From Bathymodiolus brooksi (lineage: Eukaryota > Mollusca > Bivalvia > Mytilida > Modiolidae), in assembly GCA_963680875.1 (NCBI GenBank), contig OY804579.1, forward strand, positions 37,594,397-37,658,396: 64,000 nt of DNA. The letters are read 5' to 3'. Under the pieces are notes generated by a model. It ran no database searches, had not been told where the DNA came from, and worked only from the letters and a program-made list of their open reading frames with translations. The position numbers were made by a program, and so were the translations under genes. Each line of letters starts with the position of its first letter. Position 1 is the stretch's first letter. Positions 53,410 through 63,900 of this stretch are shown here, one piece after another.

Positions 53410-53415
53410 AATAAA
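53410..53415 (+). terminator. Candidate ABCC poly(A) signal
   Basis: AATAAA followed at once by an A run, about 760 bp after the stop. An earlier AATAAA lies near 52815, so a shorter 3' UTR is equally possible. Confidence 0.35.
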
Positions 53416-53499
53416 AAAAAAAATCGTATCACACATCTTTGATTGATTGTTGTTTAAGGTCGATAAAATAGAAGTTCAGTTACATATATATGACAAGAA

Positions 53500-54180
53500 C
53501 ATGTTTATAAACAATATATCCACATGTGGTTTAAAAGGTGGCAATTGGTTCGACATATGGACGATTACCACAATGTGGCACAGGGATCGATCAATTGACG
53601 ATGATTTAATTGCTGCAAGGTGGCACTAGGTTATACATATGGATGATTGCAAGGTGGAACTACGCTGTAGTTTTTTATGGGTCGTCGTGGTCGCGATAGT
53701 ATGGTAATTGAATTTATGCAATCTATGCAATCAGTGGCTATCACAGCTACAGTTGTGAGTTCGAAATCTGCTCATGGCGAGGTGTATTCGATAGATCTTA
53801 ATATGATAAAATTTGTCAGTGGGGTGATTTTCTCTGTGTACTCCGGTTTCCTCCACGAATAAAACTGACCGACACAATACTACTTAAACATTTTTCAAAG
53901 TTGTGCTAAACACCATAACCTTAACCCGTTGTACGTTTTTTCAATGTATTGATTGACACAATCGCCCCTTGGATGAACATATGAATGGTTTTCATTGCCA
54001 CAAGGTTGTACATTTTGACGCTGTTTTGATTGCCACAAAGTGACACTATGCTGTACATTTGGAAGATGTTTTGATTGCTAATACTTTGTACATAAGAGCG
54101 ATGTTTTGATTTCCACAAGATTGCTCTATGTGGTATATATGGACGATGTTTTTATTCCCACAAATTAAATTGGAGATAAT
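53500..54180 (+). repeat. Decayed minisatellite interrupted by a SINE
   Basis: Diverged units of about 45 bp recur on both sides of a SINE: TATGGACGATTACCACAATG, GGATGATTGCAAGGTGG, GATTGCCACAAAGTGACAC and TATGGACGATGTTTTTATTC. The family B SINE at 53675-53925 was inserted into the array. Confidence 0.55.
53675..53925 (+). repeat. tRNA-derived SINE, family B
   Basis: Head GTCGTCGTGGTCGCGATAG, an eroded B box (GAGTTCGAAATCTGC near 53756), GTGTACTCCGGTTTCCTCC and tail words up to AAACACCATAACC. Confidence 0.7.
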
Positions 54181-54339
54181 AGATAGATAGATAATCACGA
54201 CCGCTTCTAACAAGTTATAGCTAATTACCAGTAAGAATAGCTGCAAAGAGAATGTTATTTTCCAAATAAGAACCAGTTATTAACATCTCATGAGTTGTGC
54301 GTTTATTCGTTAAAGTACGGTTTCCTCTCCTCTAGATCT

Positions 54340-54620
54340 ATTTTATCCTGATTAAAACTGTTACCTTCAAATTGGATCTATTTAGCCCTTCATGGTTGAA
54401 ACCGATGAGGTCAAGTTGGCTTTGTATAAACCTGGTTAATATTGATACCTTAATATTGAATCAATAGTATCCTGGTTAAAATTGCTACCTTCAAATCTAA
54501 TCTATATTATCCAGGTTAAAACTGGGCTCTTCAAATTGGATCTATATACGTTTTATTTGTTATCCTAGTTAAAAATAGTGTTATCAAATTGACTCTATGT
54601 AGTCCTGGGTAAGAATATAT
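54340..54620 (+). repeat. Decayed minisatellite, about 50-bp unit
   Basis: Five or six diverged units share TATCCTGGTTAAAATTG, CTACCTTCAAATTGGATC and TATATT. Not coding. Confidence 0.5.
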
Positions 54621-54679
54621 CATATGATTTTTTTGTTGTTATTCTAAATGCCACTGGAAATATCTGTTATTGCAGAATG

Positions 54680-54845
54680 AAGAGTGTTAAACGCCAAGTG
54701 AACGATTGTACAGTTATATATCGTGGAGAGACCAGGTCATTTTTAGAATATCACGATGCCTGATTTGTACTGAAGCAACACGCTAATCTGGATTATAGTA
54801 CTAACTCGCTTAAACAGCAGTTCGCAGGTAGACATATTTTCATTG
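54680..54845 (-). repeat. SINE family A, 3' part
   Basis: The complement of the family A tail and mid-body is recognisable (GTTAAACGCCAAGTGAACG, TATATCGTGGAGAGACC, AAACAGCAGTTCGCAGG). The tRNA-like head is absent. Confidence 0.5.
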
Positions 54846-54849
54846 CATA

Positions 54850-55650
54850 TTCCACTGGAGTTCATCTTGTTCAATCGAAAGTTCTTGTTGAGTTGGTGTC
54901 TTGTGTGAGTTCGTTTTGTCCAATCTTGAGTTCTGGTTGAGGAGGGGTTTTTCCGGAGTACCTGCATGTGGAGTATATATCTCTCCGTTGATATGATATT
55001 CCAGAGTTTGTAATTCTTATCATGATTTCCTTGATAGAAGGGTGCCGCTAAGAAGGATGCTACTGAACCAAGGGTTCCTATCGGTTAAGTTGAAGTCATC
55101 ACTTCTAAGATTTATGGTCGCTGCAATAATTTTGTTAAACAAAGGAATATCTGTTTCACAAATGACCACGAATATGCTCCATGTGTCGTAATAACAACCC
55201 GTCCCTTTTCTCATTCATGATTTATCACGGGGTTTGTAACAAGAGTAACACAACTAGTGGAACAAGACCAAGCGACGATCTACGAAACACTACATATAAG
55301 ACTAAACATTAAACAACATGAACCCTTCTAAAATCTGGGAGTGACCTCAACATTTCGGAAATTGTAAATTTCCTTTTGTCATTGTATTGTCTGTCTTCAA
55401 ACTTTTCTTGCATCAATGCAACACAATAAAAAAAAACCAATCAAATAATATACATTTGTAATAGCTAATAGCAGCCTGAACAAGTTTAAAGCATTGAAGA
55501 GAATGCTTACTTGCATCTCATTAAAACATATTGCTGACTACTCCCAACGTTCTTTAGCTAACAATGAGAGTAGGTCATTTTGAAATACAATTCCGACACT
55601 TTCAAAAGGACACGTTATCAAAACAAAATGGCTCAGACAAAATCTAAAAT
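54850..55650. other. Intergenic, with one family C fragment
   Basis: A family C fragment lies at about 55240-55370 (GATCTACGAAACACTACAT, CATGAACCCTTCTAAAATC). Nothing else is recognised. Confidence 0.4.
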
Positions 55651-55654
55651 TCAC

Positions 55655-55770
55655 ATCACAGCATGTCTGGAGAGATAAACCCACATGGACTCTACAGTAA
55701 ATAAACCATCAAATATATATGACAGAGCAAGCAACAATGTCTATGAATGGATAGTTACATTGACTCAGTG
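55655..55770 (+). repeat. Isolated, diverged relatives of the 76-bp satellite
   Basis: ATCACAGCATGTCTGGAGAG, GGACTCTACAGTAAATAAACC and TATATATGACAGAGCAAGC follow the satellite unit order, 23 kb away from the main array and beyond the ABCC gene. Confidence 0.55.
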
Positions 55771-56374
55771 AAAAATCGTATGTATAATATGAAATAGGCG
55801 CACGAATATATGCCATTAAAATTCTTTGTTTTTTGCTGTCTGGGGCACGAAGTTTAACTGAATGTGGATTGTGTATCTGGTTAAAAATATATGGGCACCA
55901 TATTGTGGATGAACTTTTCTGCCTTGATTTGTGGATTCTTCGTGTAAATAAATGTAATCACAGACGGGAAGATCAAGTGGTGTACTTCTCTCATTGAATC
56001 TCTTCATCATTTCTCAATATTAGATTTTATTTCATCCCTCATGATATTTGAATTTGTAGCGTGACTATTCACAGGTACAAAACATCAAATTTGAGGAACA
56101 TGTATCGCACATACACTATCTTTTATTAAAATCCAGGAAATTAAAGTCACTTACAGTTTCTGTAGAACTCCGTCCTTTATACAGGAGAATTGTTCTTTGA
56201 CAAAATGTCTATGTACAGTGCATATTGAATAATCTATATAGCTTTAATAGCCATGCTTGTGATAGTTCAGAACAGGAAAGAATGCTACTTAAACATCCAC
56301 TACAAAATGAATGTTTTATCATTCCTTGTTTGCAACATCTAACAAAATCGTGCGATAAATCCTTGGTAATCGAA
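55771..56374. other. Intergenic, no gene supported
   Basis: A 64-codon minus-strand frame at 55816-56010 has no splice context, family likeness or neighbouring exon, so it is not called a gene. Confidence 0.35.
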
Positions 56375-56570
56375 AGTAAACACCTTTATTCGGAGAAAAC
56401 AACCGACTTCTCACAAGTCACTGACAAACTTTATCTCATAATGTTTTATCGATTATACTTTACCATTAGCGAGATTCAAACTCACAACGTTAGTGGTGAT
56501 AGCCACACATTGCACAGGTAGTTGTAAATCCACCTACCATACGATCACGACCACAACGGCTCCCGATAAA
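56375..56570 (-). repeat. tRNA-derived SINE, family B, partial
   Basis: Minus-strand head (GATCGTATGGTAGGTGG), B-box region (GTGAGTTTGAATCTCGC near 56477) and body are present; the tail is lost. Confidence 0.65.
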
Positions 56571-56639
56571 TAAAAGGGATGAGATGAAATAATTAAGAAA
56601 TTTTATTGAAAATAAATATGCAACAGAAAGCTAAACTAG

Positions 56640-59600
56640 AGGCTCCCAGGAGCCTGTATAGCTCACCTGAGTATAATAACAACATTAGTCAATACAACTT
56701 GATAACTTCGGTAAAAAAAGTTAACAAATGTAGCCTTCGTCATTGCAGACCCCTTCTACACAAAAAAATGTGGGCAGGGGTTCCCCCTTTAATGTAAGTT
56801 ATCAAAATTGCTGTAAAAAAAACATATATGTCAATGATTCTCAAAATTTAGCTTTTCCTACTTCACATTTTGTAATAGAGTTGCTTCCCTTTGATTATTT
56901 GAGTAACCAAAAGCAGTGAGTCAATAAAAAAATGCATTTCAAGAGGAATAACTCTTCACAGTTGTCTCACATTTTCAACTGTGGGAATATTTTTGTAGAT
57001 CTTGACATGCTGAACATTTTTGCAGTTTAAACTTTCCCTCTATCTCTAATAGTTTTTGAGATATAAGATGATAGTATTAAAATTGAGAACATTTTGATGA
57101 AAAAAGGGCAATAACTCCAAAATGGGTAATTGGATTTACTTCAAAATTGCAGGGTAGGTAGATCTTGACATGCTGCAAATTTTTGCAATTTAAACTTAAC
57201 CTTTACCTCTTATAGTTTTTGAAATATAAGACGAAAAGTATTAATTTTTTTTTTATAAATTTGATGAAAAAAGGGCAAGAACTCCAAGATGGGTAATCAG
57301 ATTTACTTCAAAATTGCAGGTAAAAAAAAAAATTGATCGAAGGGTCGAACCGCCAGACACATTTTTGGAAGAGAACCATCCAATGACTATTTCATCAAAA
57401 TGTTGTTCTTGTTGAGCAAATGGTTTCAGACAAAAAGATTTTTACGGGAATTTCCCATAGGGTCCTATGTTAAATTAAGTTCGGCTGTGGCGGCCATCTT
57501 GGTCGGTGTTCTGAAATGCCGGACACAATTTTGAAAGGGGACCACCTAAGGATCATTTCAGGTCAAAATCGGTAAAAGTTCAAAGTTCATAAAAAATCCT
57601 GTAATATATGTTAAAAAGCTCATCATTATACTTCTACAGTTCAAATTTGGGCACTTTCTGGCTTAAAATAGAGCAGTTTTGGCCCTTTGAAGAAATTCCT
57701 ATTTTTAGTAATGACGGCCATCTTGGATACAGGACGGCGCTGACGGACACAATTTTGAAAGAGGACCACCTAAGGATTATTTCAGCAAAGTTTGGTTTAG
57801 ATTGGCTCAATAGTTTCAGAGAAGATTTTTTTTTAATTTCATCCCCCCTTTTTTCTAATTGGCATAATCGGTAAAAGTTCAAAGTTCATAAAAAATCCCG
57901 TAATATATGTTAAAAAGCTCATCATTATGCTTATACAGTTCAAATATGGGCACTTTCTGGCTTAAAATAGAGCAGTTTTGGCCATTTGAAGAAATTTCTA
58001 TTTTTAGTAATGGCGGCCATCTTGGATACAGGACGGCGCTGACGGACACAATTTTGAAAGGGGACCACCTAAGGATCATTTCAGCAAAGTTTGGTTGAGA
58101 TTGGCTCAGTAGTTTCAGAGGAGAAGATTTTTTTTTTATTTCATCCCCCCTTTTTTCTAATTTACATAATCGGTCAAAATCGGCAAAATTTCAAAGTTCA
58201 TAAAAAATCCCGTAATATATGTTAAAAAGCTCATCATTATGCTTATACAGTTCAAATGTGGGCACTTTCTGGCTTAAAATAGGGCAGTTTTGGCCATTTG
58301 AAGAAATTCCTATTTTTAGTAATGGCGGCCATCTTGGATACAGGACGGTACTGACGGACACAATTTTGAAAGAGGACCACCTAAGGATTATTTCAGCAAA
58401 GTTTGGTTGAGATTGGCTCAGTAGTTTCAGAGAAGAAGATTTTTAATTTCATCCCCCCTTTTTTCTAATTTGCATAATCGGTCAAAATCGGTAAAAGTTC
58501 AAAGTTCATAAAAAATCCCGTAATATATGTTAAAAAGCTCATCATTATGCTTATACAGTTCAAATTTGGGCACTTTCTGGCTTAAAATAGAGCAGTTTTG
58601 GCCATTTGAAGAAATTTCTATTTTTAGTAATGGCGGCCATCTTGGACACAGGACGGCGCTGACGGACACAATTTTGAAAGGGGACCACCTAAGGATCATT
58701 TCAGCAAAGTTTGGTTGAGATTGGCTCAGTAGTTTCAGAGGAGAAGATTTTTTTTTAATTTCATCCCCCCTTTTCTCTAATTGGCATAATCGGTCAAAAT
58801 CGGTAAAAGTTCAAAGTTCATAAAAAATCCCGTAATATATGTTAAAAAGCTCATCATTATGCTTATACAGTTCAAATTTGGGCACTTTCTGGCTTAAAAT
58901 AGAGCAGTTTTGGCCATTTGAAGAAATTTCTATTTTTAGTAATGGCGGCCATCTTGGATACAGGACGGCGCTGACGGACACAATTTTGAAAGGGGACCAC
59001 CTAAGGATCATTTCAGCAAAGTTTGGTTGAGATTGGATCAGTAGTTTCAGAGGAGAAGATTTTTTTTTAATTTCATCCCCCCTTTTTTCTAATTTGCATA
59101 ATCGGTCAAAATGGGTAATGGGATTTACTTCAAAATTGCAGGGTAGGTAGATCTTGATATGCTGCACATTTTTGCAATAAACTTAACATCTATCTCTAAA
59201 TAGTTTTTGAAATATAAGACGAAAAGTATTAAAATGAAAAAAAAAATTGACGAAAAAAGGGCAATAACTCCAAGATGAGTAATCAAATTTACTTCAAAAT
59301 TGCAGGGTATGTAGATCTTGAAATGCTGATCATGTTTGCTGTTTCAACTTACCATCTGTCTCTTATAGTTTTTGAAATAAAGGACGAAAAGTATTAAAAT
59401 TTTGAAAATTTGATGAAAAAAGGGATATAACTCCAAAATGAGCAATGGGATTTACTTCAAAATTGCAGGGTAGGTAGATCTTGATATGCCGCACATTTTT
59501 GCAATTAAAGTTAACCTTTATCTCTTATAGTTTTTGAAATATAAGACGAAAAGTATTAAAATTTTACAAATTTGATGAAAAAAGGGCAATAACTCCAAGA

Positions 59601-59981
59601 TGGGTAATCAGATTTACTTCAAAATTGCAGGGTAGGTAGATCTTGATGTGCTGATCATTTTTATCCCATGTCAGATTTTTGATATTACTAACGGTTTTTG
59701 AGTTATTACCAAAAACCTGCAATTTTACCATATGTTCTATTTTTAGTAACAGCGGCCATGTTGGTTGGTACACGGCATCACCGGACACAACTTTGAAACT
59801 AGACACCCTAGTAATGATTCAGACCAAGTTTGGTTTCCATTGGTCTAGTACTTTCAGAGGAGAAGATTTTTGACGGACGACGGACGACGAACGGACGACG
59901 AACGGACGACGGACGACGGACGACGACGACGGACGCCAAGTGATGGGAATAGCTCACATGACCCTTTGGGTCAGGTGAGCT
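56640..59981 (+). mobile_element. 3.3-kb repeat element with terminal hairpins and tandem core
   Basis: The left end is a perfect small hairpin AGGCTCC-CA-GGAGCCT (56640-56655), with AGCTCACCTGA at 56660-56670. The right end is TCAGGTGAGCT (59971-59981), the exact reverse complement, itself the 3' arm of a hairpin spanning 59951-59981. Inside, units of about 150-175 bp (marked CAAAATTGCAGGGTAGGTAG) flank five units of about 310 bp (starts near 57600, 57900, 58212, 58520, 58832; marked GTAATATATGTTAAAAAGCT and GGCGGCCATCTTGG), and an (ACG)n-rich run lies at about 59875-59937. Open frames of 63-118 codons recur once per unit and are repeat artefacts. No transposase is present, so it would be non-autonomous. 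Confidence 0.7.
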
Positions 59982-60059
59982 AAAAAGGGGGAACTCTATG
60001 CCACAGGCACCGTTAGATAATTCTGGCTACAATCAAATGTGGTGTCATCACTCCCCTCT

Positions 60060-60458
60060 CCAAGGGTATGATTGCTGCAATTAGTAAACATGTACACACA
60101 TGTGACAATTTCTGCATCGAATGCGTTATTCATCATAAATGTTACTACAGTAACTTGTATACAAATAGCTCACACTTAATGGACATAATCGTCCTATTAT
60201 TTACCTTTATTATGTCTATATATATAAAAGGAGAATACTAATTCATTGACGTCACAGTTCATATTATTATATGGCTATTTTAATAACATTCCCGAGGAAA
60301 CCCGTTATTTAAATCAATAATCAATATGTGTCCTCTGTTTGATCTGTTGTGGCATTTAAATGACTCGAATTGAAAAATAAGGGGAATTTTTAGATTATTT
60401 TCGGAATTAAAACTCCTTCAGACTGAATTCTATTTTTAAATGTAGCTATACTATAAAA
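60060..60458 (+). promoter_or_regulatory. Second ABCC promoter copy
   Basis: Homologous to 36180-36562. It has a perfect palindromic CRE, TGACGTCA, at 60247-60254, where the other copy has TGACGTCT, and keeps the TATAAAAA at 60452-60459. Small indels separate the two copies upstream; similarity is nearly complete from AAAATAAGGGGAATTTTTAG onward. Confidence 0.5.
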
Positions 60459-60863
60459 ATGCCGACAAAACTATCACAGTTCATATACATCTTCAAAACT
60501 GCAATATATAAACACATATATAGTATGATAGAACTTGGTGAAACATCATTACTTATGGTGAGTTTATATGGAAGGAAATGATAAAAACAAAATCAAAGAA
60601 AACATTACTGACCAATTCATATTTCATTTTTATATGCATATTAAACATGCTAATGTTTATAAACGGATGAAAATTCTTTATTTCAGGGAAACCATGAGTC
60701 TTTCAACACGACAGATACGAATTTTACAGAGAGTATTGATAATACGATAATTCAATGGAGTCCAAGTATCTTCCTATTATTAGGGGTTCCGTTGCGCGTT
60801 TTCCACATCAATGGCGGGAAATCAAAGGAAGGAAAATTGTGGAAATCCAGTAGTTTTAAAGTT
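60459..60863 (+). CDS. ABCC paralog, exons 1 and 2 only (partial)
   Basis: Exon 1 is 60459 (or 60525)-60557 and exon 2 is 60687-60863, exactly 23896 bp downstream of the matching exons, with the same ATGs, donors (GTGAGT, GTAAGT), acceptor (TTTCAG) and an uninterrupted frame. In exon 2 I count one silent change and several replacements, four of them clustered in the loop after the first membrane segment (GGKSNHGQL becomes GGKSKEGKL; also F to I and F to S). Intron homology fades near 60945. No counterpart of exon 3 is visible in the remaining 3 kb, which holds mobile-element debris. Either a full paralog continues to the right with an enlarged intron 2, or this is a truncated copy. Confidence 0.7.
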
Positions 60864-61369
60864 GTAAGTATTCCTTGACTTGTCATATATATATACACAT
60901 GTCAATAACATGTTTATAAAATCCTTTGACAATTTATTAAAAACGCTTGATTTTGCATTAACTGTTCAAATATTAATGTGTTGTTAAACAACCTTATTGA
61001 GAAAAAACTGCTGTGATCTGCTAATCTGGGTCAAGGGTCACTGTAATCGGGCGGCTGTATCGAGAAACAGATACGGTGTTGAAAAAACTGTTGATACTCA
61101 TAAAATATTGATAAATGCTATAAAATGTTTTGTCTTCTGAGTAGCGTTTTTTCTAAACGGTGATTGGTTTATGCAACGAGGACAAACACCCATGTTTGCG
61201 CGCGAAATTATTTATACCCCGTATTTCTACTTACAAAAACGCAACCACGTGGGTTATATCAATGAATTTTCATCAAAGAGACGCCTCTCCCTGATTGACA
61301 GGATGACCAAGGACAAGAATTAGGTCATGCTGTGTATTAAGTGCATTTATAATCAATAAAAATAAAACA
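60864..61369. other. Paralog intron 2 start, then unassigned sequence
   Basis: About 80 bp after the donor still match ABCC intron 2. Beyond about 60945 the sequence is unrelated and contains a CCAAT-like element (GTGATTGGTTTATGC near 61160) upstream of the short ORF at 61370. Confidence 0.4.
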
Positions 61370-61534
61370 ATGGAGAGTAAAGGTTATAAAAGATTTGCTA
61401 CAACAGAAGCTGAAATTGAAGAAAAACGTTTAAAATTAAATGCCGAAAGAACAATAAAACAAAATAAAGCAGCAGAAAATGGCAAAAATATTGCATACAA
61501 TTATACTGTAACGTGTATCATGTGTGTAGCGTGA
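61370..61534 (+). pseudogene. Short ORF like the N-terminus of tyrosine-recombinase (Crypton/DUF3504-type) proteins
   Basis: 54 codons from ATG, beginning MESKGYKRFATTEAEIEEKR and continuing LKLNAERTIKQNKAAEN, then losing the pattern and stopping. The layout (aromatic RFA..., an EIEEK acidic patch, then NTxxxNKxAxN-like residues before a first helix) is what I recall for the N-terminal part of phage-integrase-like proteins in invertebrate genomes. No downstream catalytic domain (R..HxxR..Y) is present on this strand, so it is a first exon or a remnant. Assignment is by resemblance only. Confidence 0.35.
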
Positions 61535-62050
61535 TATATTATGAAAGATATCTGAACTGGGGTATTATGTCACCTTTGGCTATTGGATGGCTATTTTTAG
61601 AACACTCTCATCAACACAACCCATGTGTGAAGTTTTATGACGAAATATCTTCGATTTCTATGTAAATTTACGAGTTGAAGTGGGGACATTTTATGTTAGA
61701 TTTCTAAAAATCTTCTACTCTGAAACCACAGGTAAATTTACCTTAGCGATGTATTTTTATCTTGGACAAGAATAATGAGCGTCCTGACTCTGCATGGTAA
61801 AAAGATGCAGGTATAAGAAATCTGTTATATTTATTCATTTGTTTGATTCTGGAATATTGTTGATCATTGATTTAAACAAGAAAAAAGGGAAAAAGGGGGG
61901 GGGGTGAATTTTATTTGTGAATTTTACAGTTTAAATAAATGTTATGTTTCGACAGTTTAAAGAGAAAAATAAAAATTTGTTGCGACTAAAGCTTAAATCA
62001 GCGTTAAAAATTGAACAAATATCAGTGGTTTTGTAAATGAAATTTATTTT

Positions 62051-62364
62051 ATTGTATATAATTGTGCAACTGTATCGAGACTTGGTTGAAATGCAACTGT
62101 TGACTTTTTAACCATCAAATAATAGTTGTATTGTAGAACGGTATATCGGTAATTTGTTGAGTAATAATTGTGGTAAGTAAATTAAAAACAAACGATTTGA
62201 TTTGGCTACTTATATGTCATGGCATTTTATTACTTCAACACATATTGTCAAAAATAACAACAAGTTGACGATGGATCACTGAAGGGTATACCAATCAGTG
62301 TAACAAAACAAGCAAAACAAGCTGCTTGGGCCAACCAGAGCAGCAAAGTTGATAAATTTCGCCA
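62051..62364. repeat. Direct repeat, copy 1 (314 bp)
   Basis: From ATTGTATATAATTGTGCAAC to AAGTTGATAAATTTCGCCA; about 95% identical to copy 2 at 62754-63059. A 9-bp stretch (CAAAACAAG-type, near 62310) is present here and absent there. A spacer of 389 bp (62365-62753) separates the copies. Confidence 0.85.
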
Positions 62365-62753
62365 TATTCCACATCAACTAGTTGTCGCCATGACGAGTAA
62401 TGTTGACTTTCACAATTCTATATATCCTTTAGTCATTTCACCAGACTTCAAAATAAAATAAATACAGCAGAAATCATGTTTAAACGGGATGGGAAGGGTG
62501 GGTTTGTGTGTCCTTAATCCTTCGTATCTCCTTTACAACTGAATATCCTACACGAAACACTCGTTTTTAAAGGTTTGCTAGACCTGAGAAATACAGAAGC
62601 TCGTGCTGCAATTTGGCGGCAAATTAGGCATTATATAAACAGATGTCTAAACATAGTATATTTTAATGTTGGCGTTATATAAGTTTTAGACCTGTTAATC
62701 GGAATAACTTTAATACAATAAACGAATTTAATAATAAACTATTAAATTACATT

Positions 62754-63059
62754 ATTGTATATAATTTTGCAACTGTATTGAGACTTGGTTGAAATGCAAC
62801 TGTTGACTTTTTAACCATCAAATAATAGTTGTATTGTAGAACGGTATATCGGTAATTTGTTGAGTAATAATTGTGGTAAGTAAATTAAAAACAAACGATT
62901 TGATTTGGCTACTTATATGTCATGGCATTTAATTACTTCAACACATATTGTCAACAAATAACAACAAGTTGACGATGGATCACTGAAGGGTATACCAATC
63001 AGTGTAACAAAACAAGCTGCTTGGGCCAACCAGAGCAGCAAAGTTGATAACTTTCGCCA
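62754..63059. repeat. Direct repeat, copy 2 (306 bp)
   Basis: Second copy, ending two bases before a perfect hairpin. With copy 1 and the spacer it gives a B-A-B pattern downstream of the minus-strand SGNH exon, which fits the split direct repeats of Ngaro/DIRS-like elements, although the matching left end is outside the window. Confidence 0.85.
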
Positions 63060-63060
63060 A

Positions 63061-63093
63061 ATTAGCATGGCAAATGTTATTTGCCATGCTAAT
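63061..63093. repeat. Perfect hairpin, 15-bp arms, 3-nt loop
   Basis: ATTAGCATGGCAAAT, loop GTT, ATTTGCCATGCTAAT. It lies between the direct repeat and the SGNH exon; copy 1 of the direct repeat has no such hairpin after it. Confidence 0.9.
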
Positions 63094-63277
63094 CAGCCAA
63101 ACAATTTATCGAAAGCAATGCCATATAAGCATAACTATTTCATTACAAATCAATATACCAACTATTCATTTTCATTTCCAAATTTAATTGTCAATAAATT
63201 CACATTATACATCATCTAAATATCAACTTCAACAACATGTTCAACATTTATATCATCATCATTATCAATGTACATAA

Positions 63278-63900
63278 TCAATCAACACTCATGTGCTCCA
63301 TTGGATAAACATTACAATTTGGATATCTCAGAAATTGAAACAAGGCCTCTTGAATTGTATTAATAAATATATCCTTTCCAATGAAAGATAAATGAACACC
63401 GTCATCATCGTATAAGGCTGAATATGAATCATCAAAATCAAGATGAGCTATAGCATAACTATTATTTTGTAATAAATATGTCCTTAAACCCCTGTTTAAA
63501 CGTTTTCTTGTACGTTCCATAGCATCTGTGTTGTTTGAATAACGCCATGTACGCCTAGGCAAAATATTTGAATAAGCAATCATTGATCCTGGTAACATTT
63601 TGCTAATAACATAAACAGCAAATTTCAAATGAAAAAGTAATTTTCCACAAGGATCTATACCAATATCATTTCCACCACAATGTATTAGCACCATTTTTGG
63701 AATTCCAAAGCAGTTTGTCATACTATGAACTATAGGTACTAACTCGTCCCAATGCATACCAGAAATACCTGCCCATAAAACTGAATATCCCAGTACTTGT
63801 AATCCTAAGTTGTGTCCTGTAAACCTGGACTTGATATGTTTTTTTACATGCAAAATAATGGACGAACCCAAAATCCATATATATCTTGACAATGGTAATT
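63278..63900 (-). CDS. SGNH/GDSL-like hydrolase terminal exon (transposon type)
   Basis: The minus-strand acceptor TTATTTCAG (ending at 63901) opens an exon of about 207 codons that ends in a stop at 63278-63280; the upstream exon is outside the window. The first ATG in it is at 63892, but the frame is open to the acceptor (ELPLSRYIWILGSS). SGNH blocks are visible: WILGSSII with the nucleophile-position Ser (block I), HCGGNDIG with the oxyanion Asn (block III) and DDDGVHLS with the Asp/His pair (block V). Domains of this type are carried by Ngaro-like tyrosine-recombinase retrotransposons in animals, and the direct repeats just downstream support that setting. A host esterase-like gene is the alternative. 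Confidence 0.65.

Noticed and set aside
55816..56010. 64-codon minus-strand frame starting MMKRFNERSTPLD
   Set aside because: It reads somewhat protein-like, but there is no homology I can name, no neighbouring exon and no promoter; possibly a transposon scrap.
57608..59873. Repeated 63-118 codon frames as a gene family
   Set aside because: Each falls at the same place in a 310-bp tandem unit, on both strands, with no start or splice consistency.
62265..62460. Open stretch in direct repeat copy 1 (reads ...KQAAWANQSSKVDKFR...) as an exon
   Set aside because: The second copy differs by a 9-bp deletion and then diverges into the hairpin. No acceptor or family could be supported, so it is left as part of the repeat.
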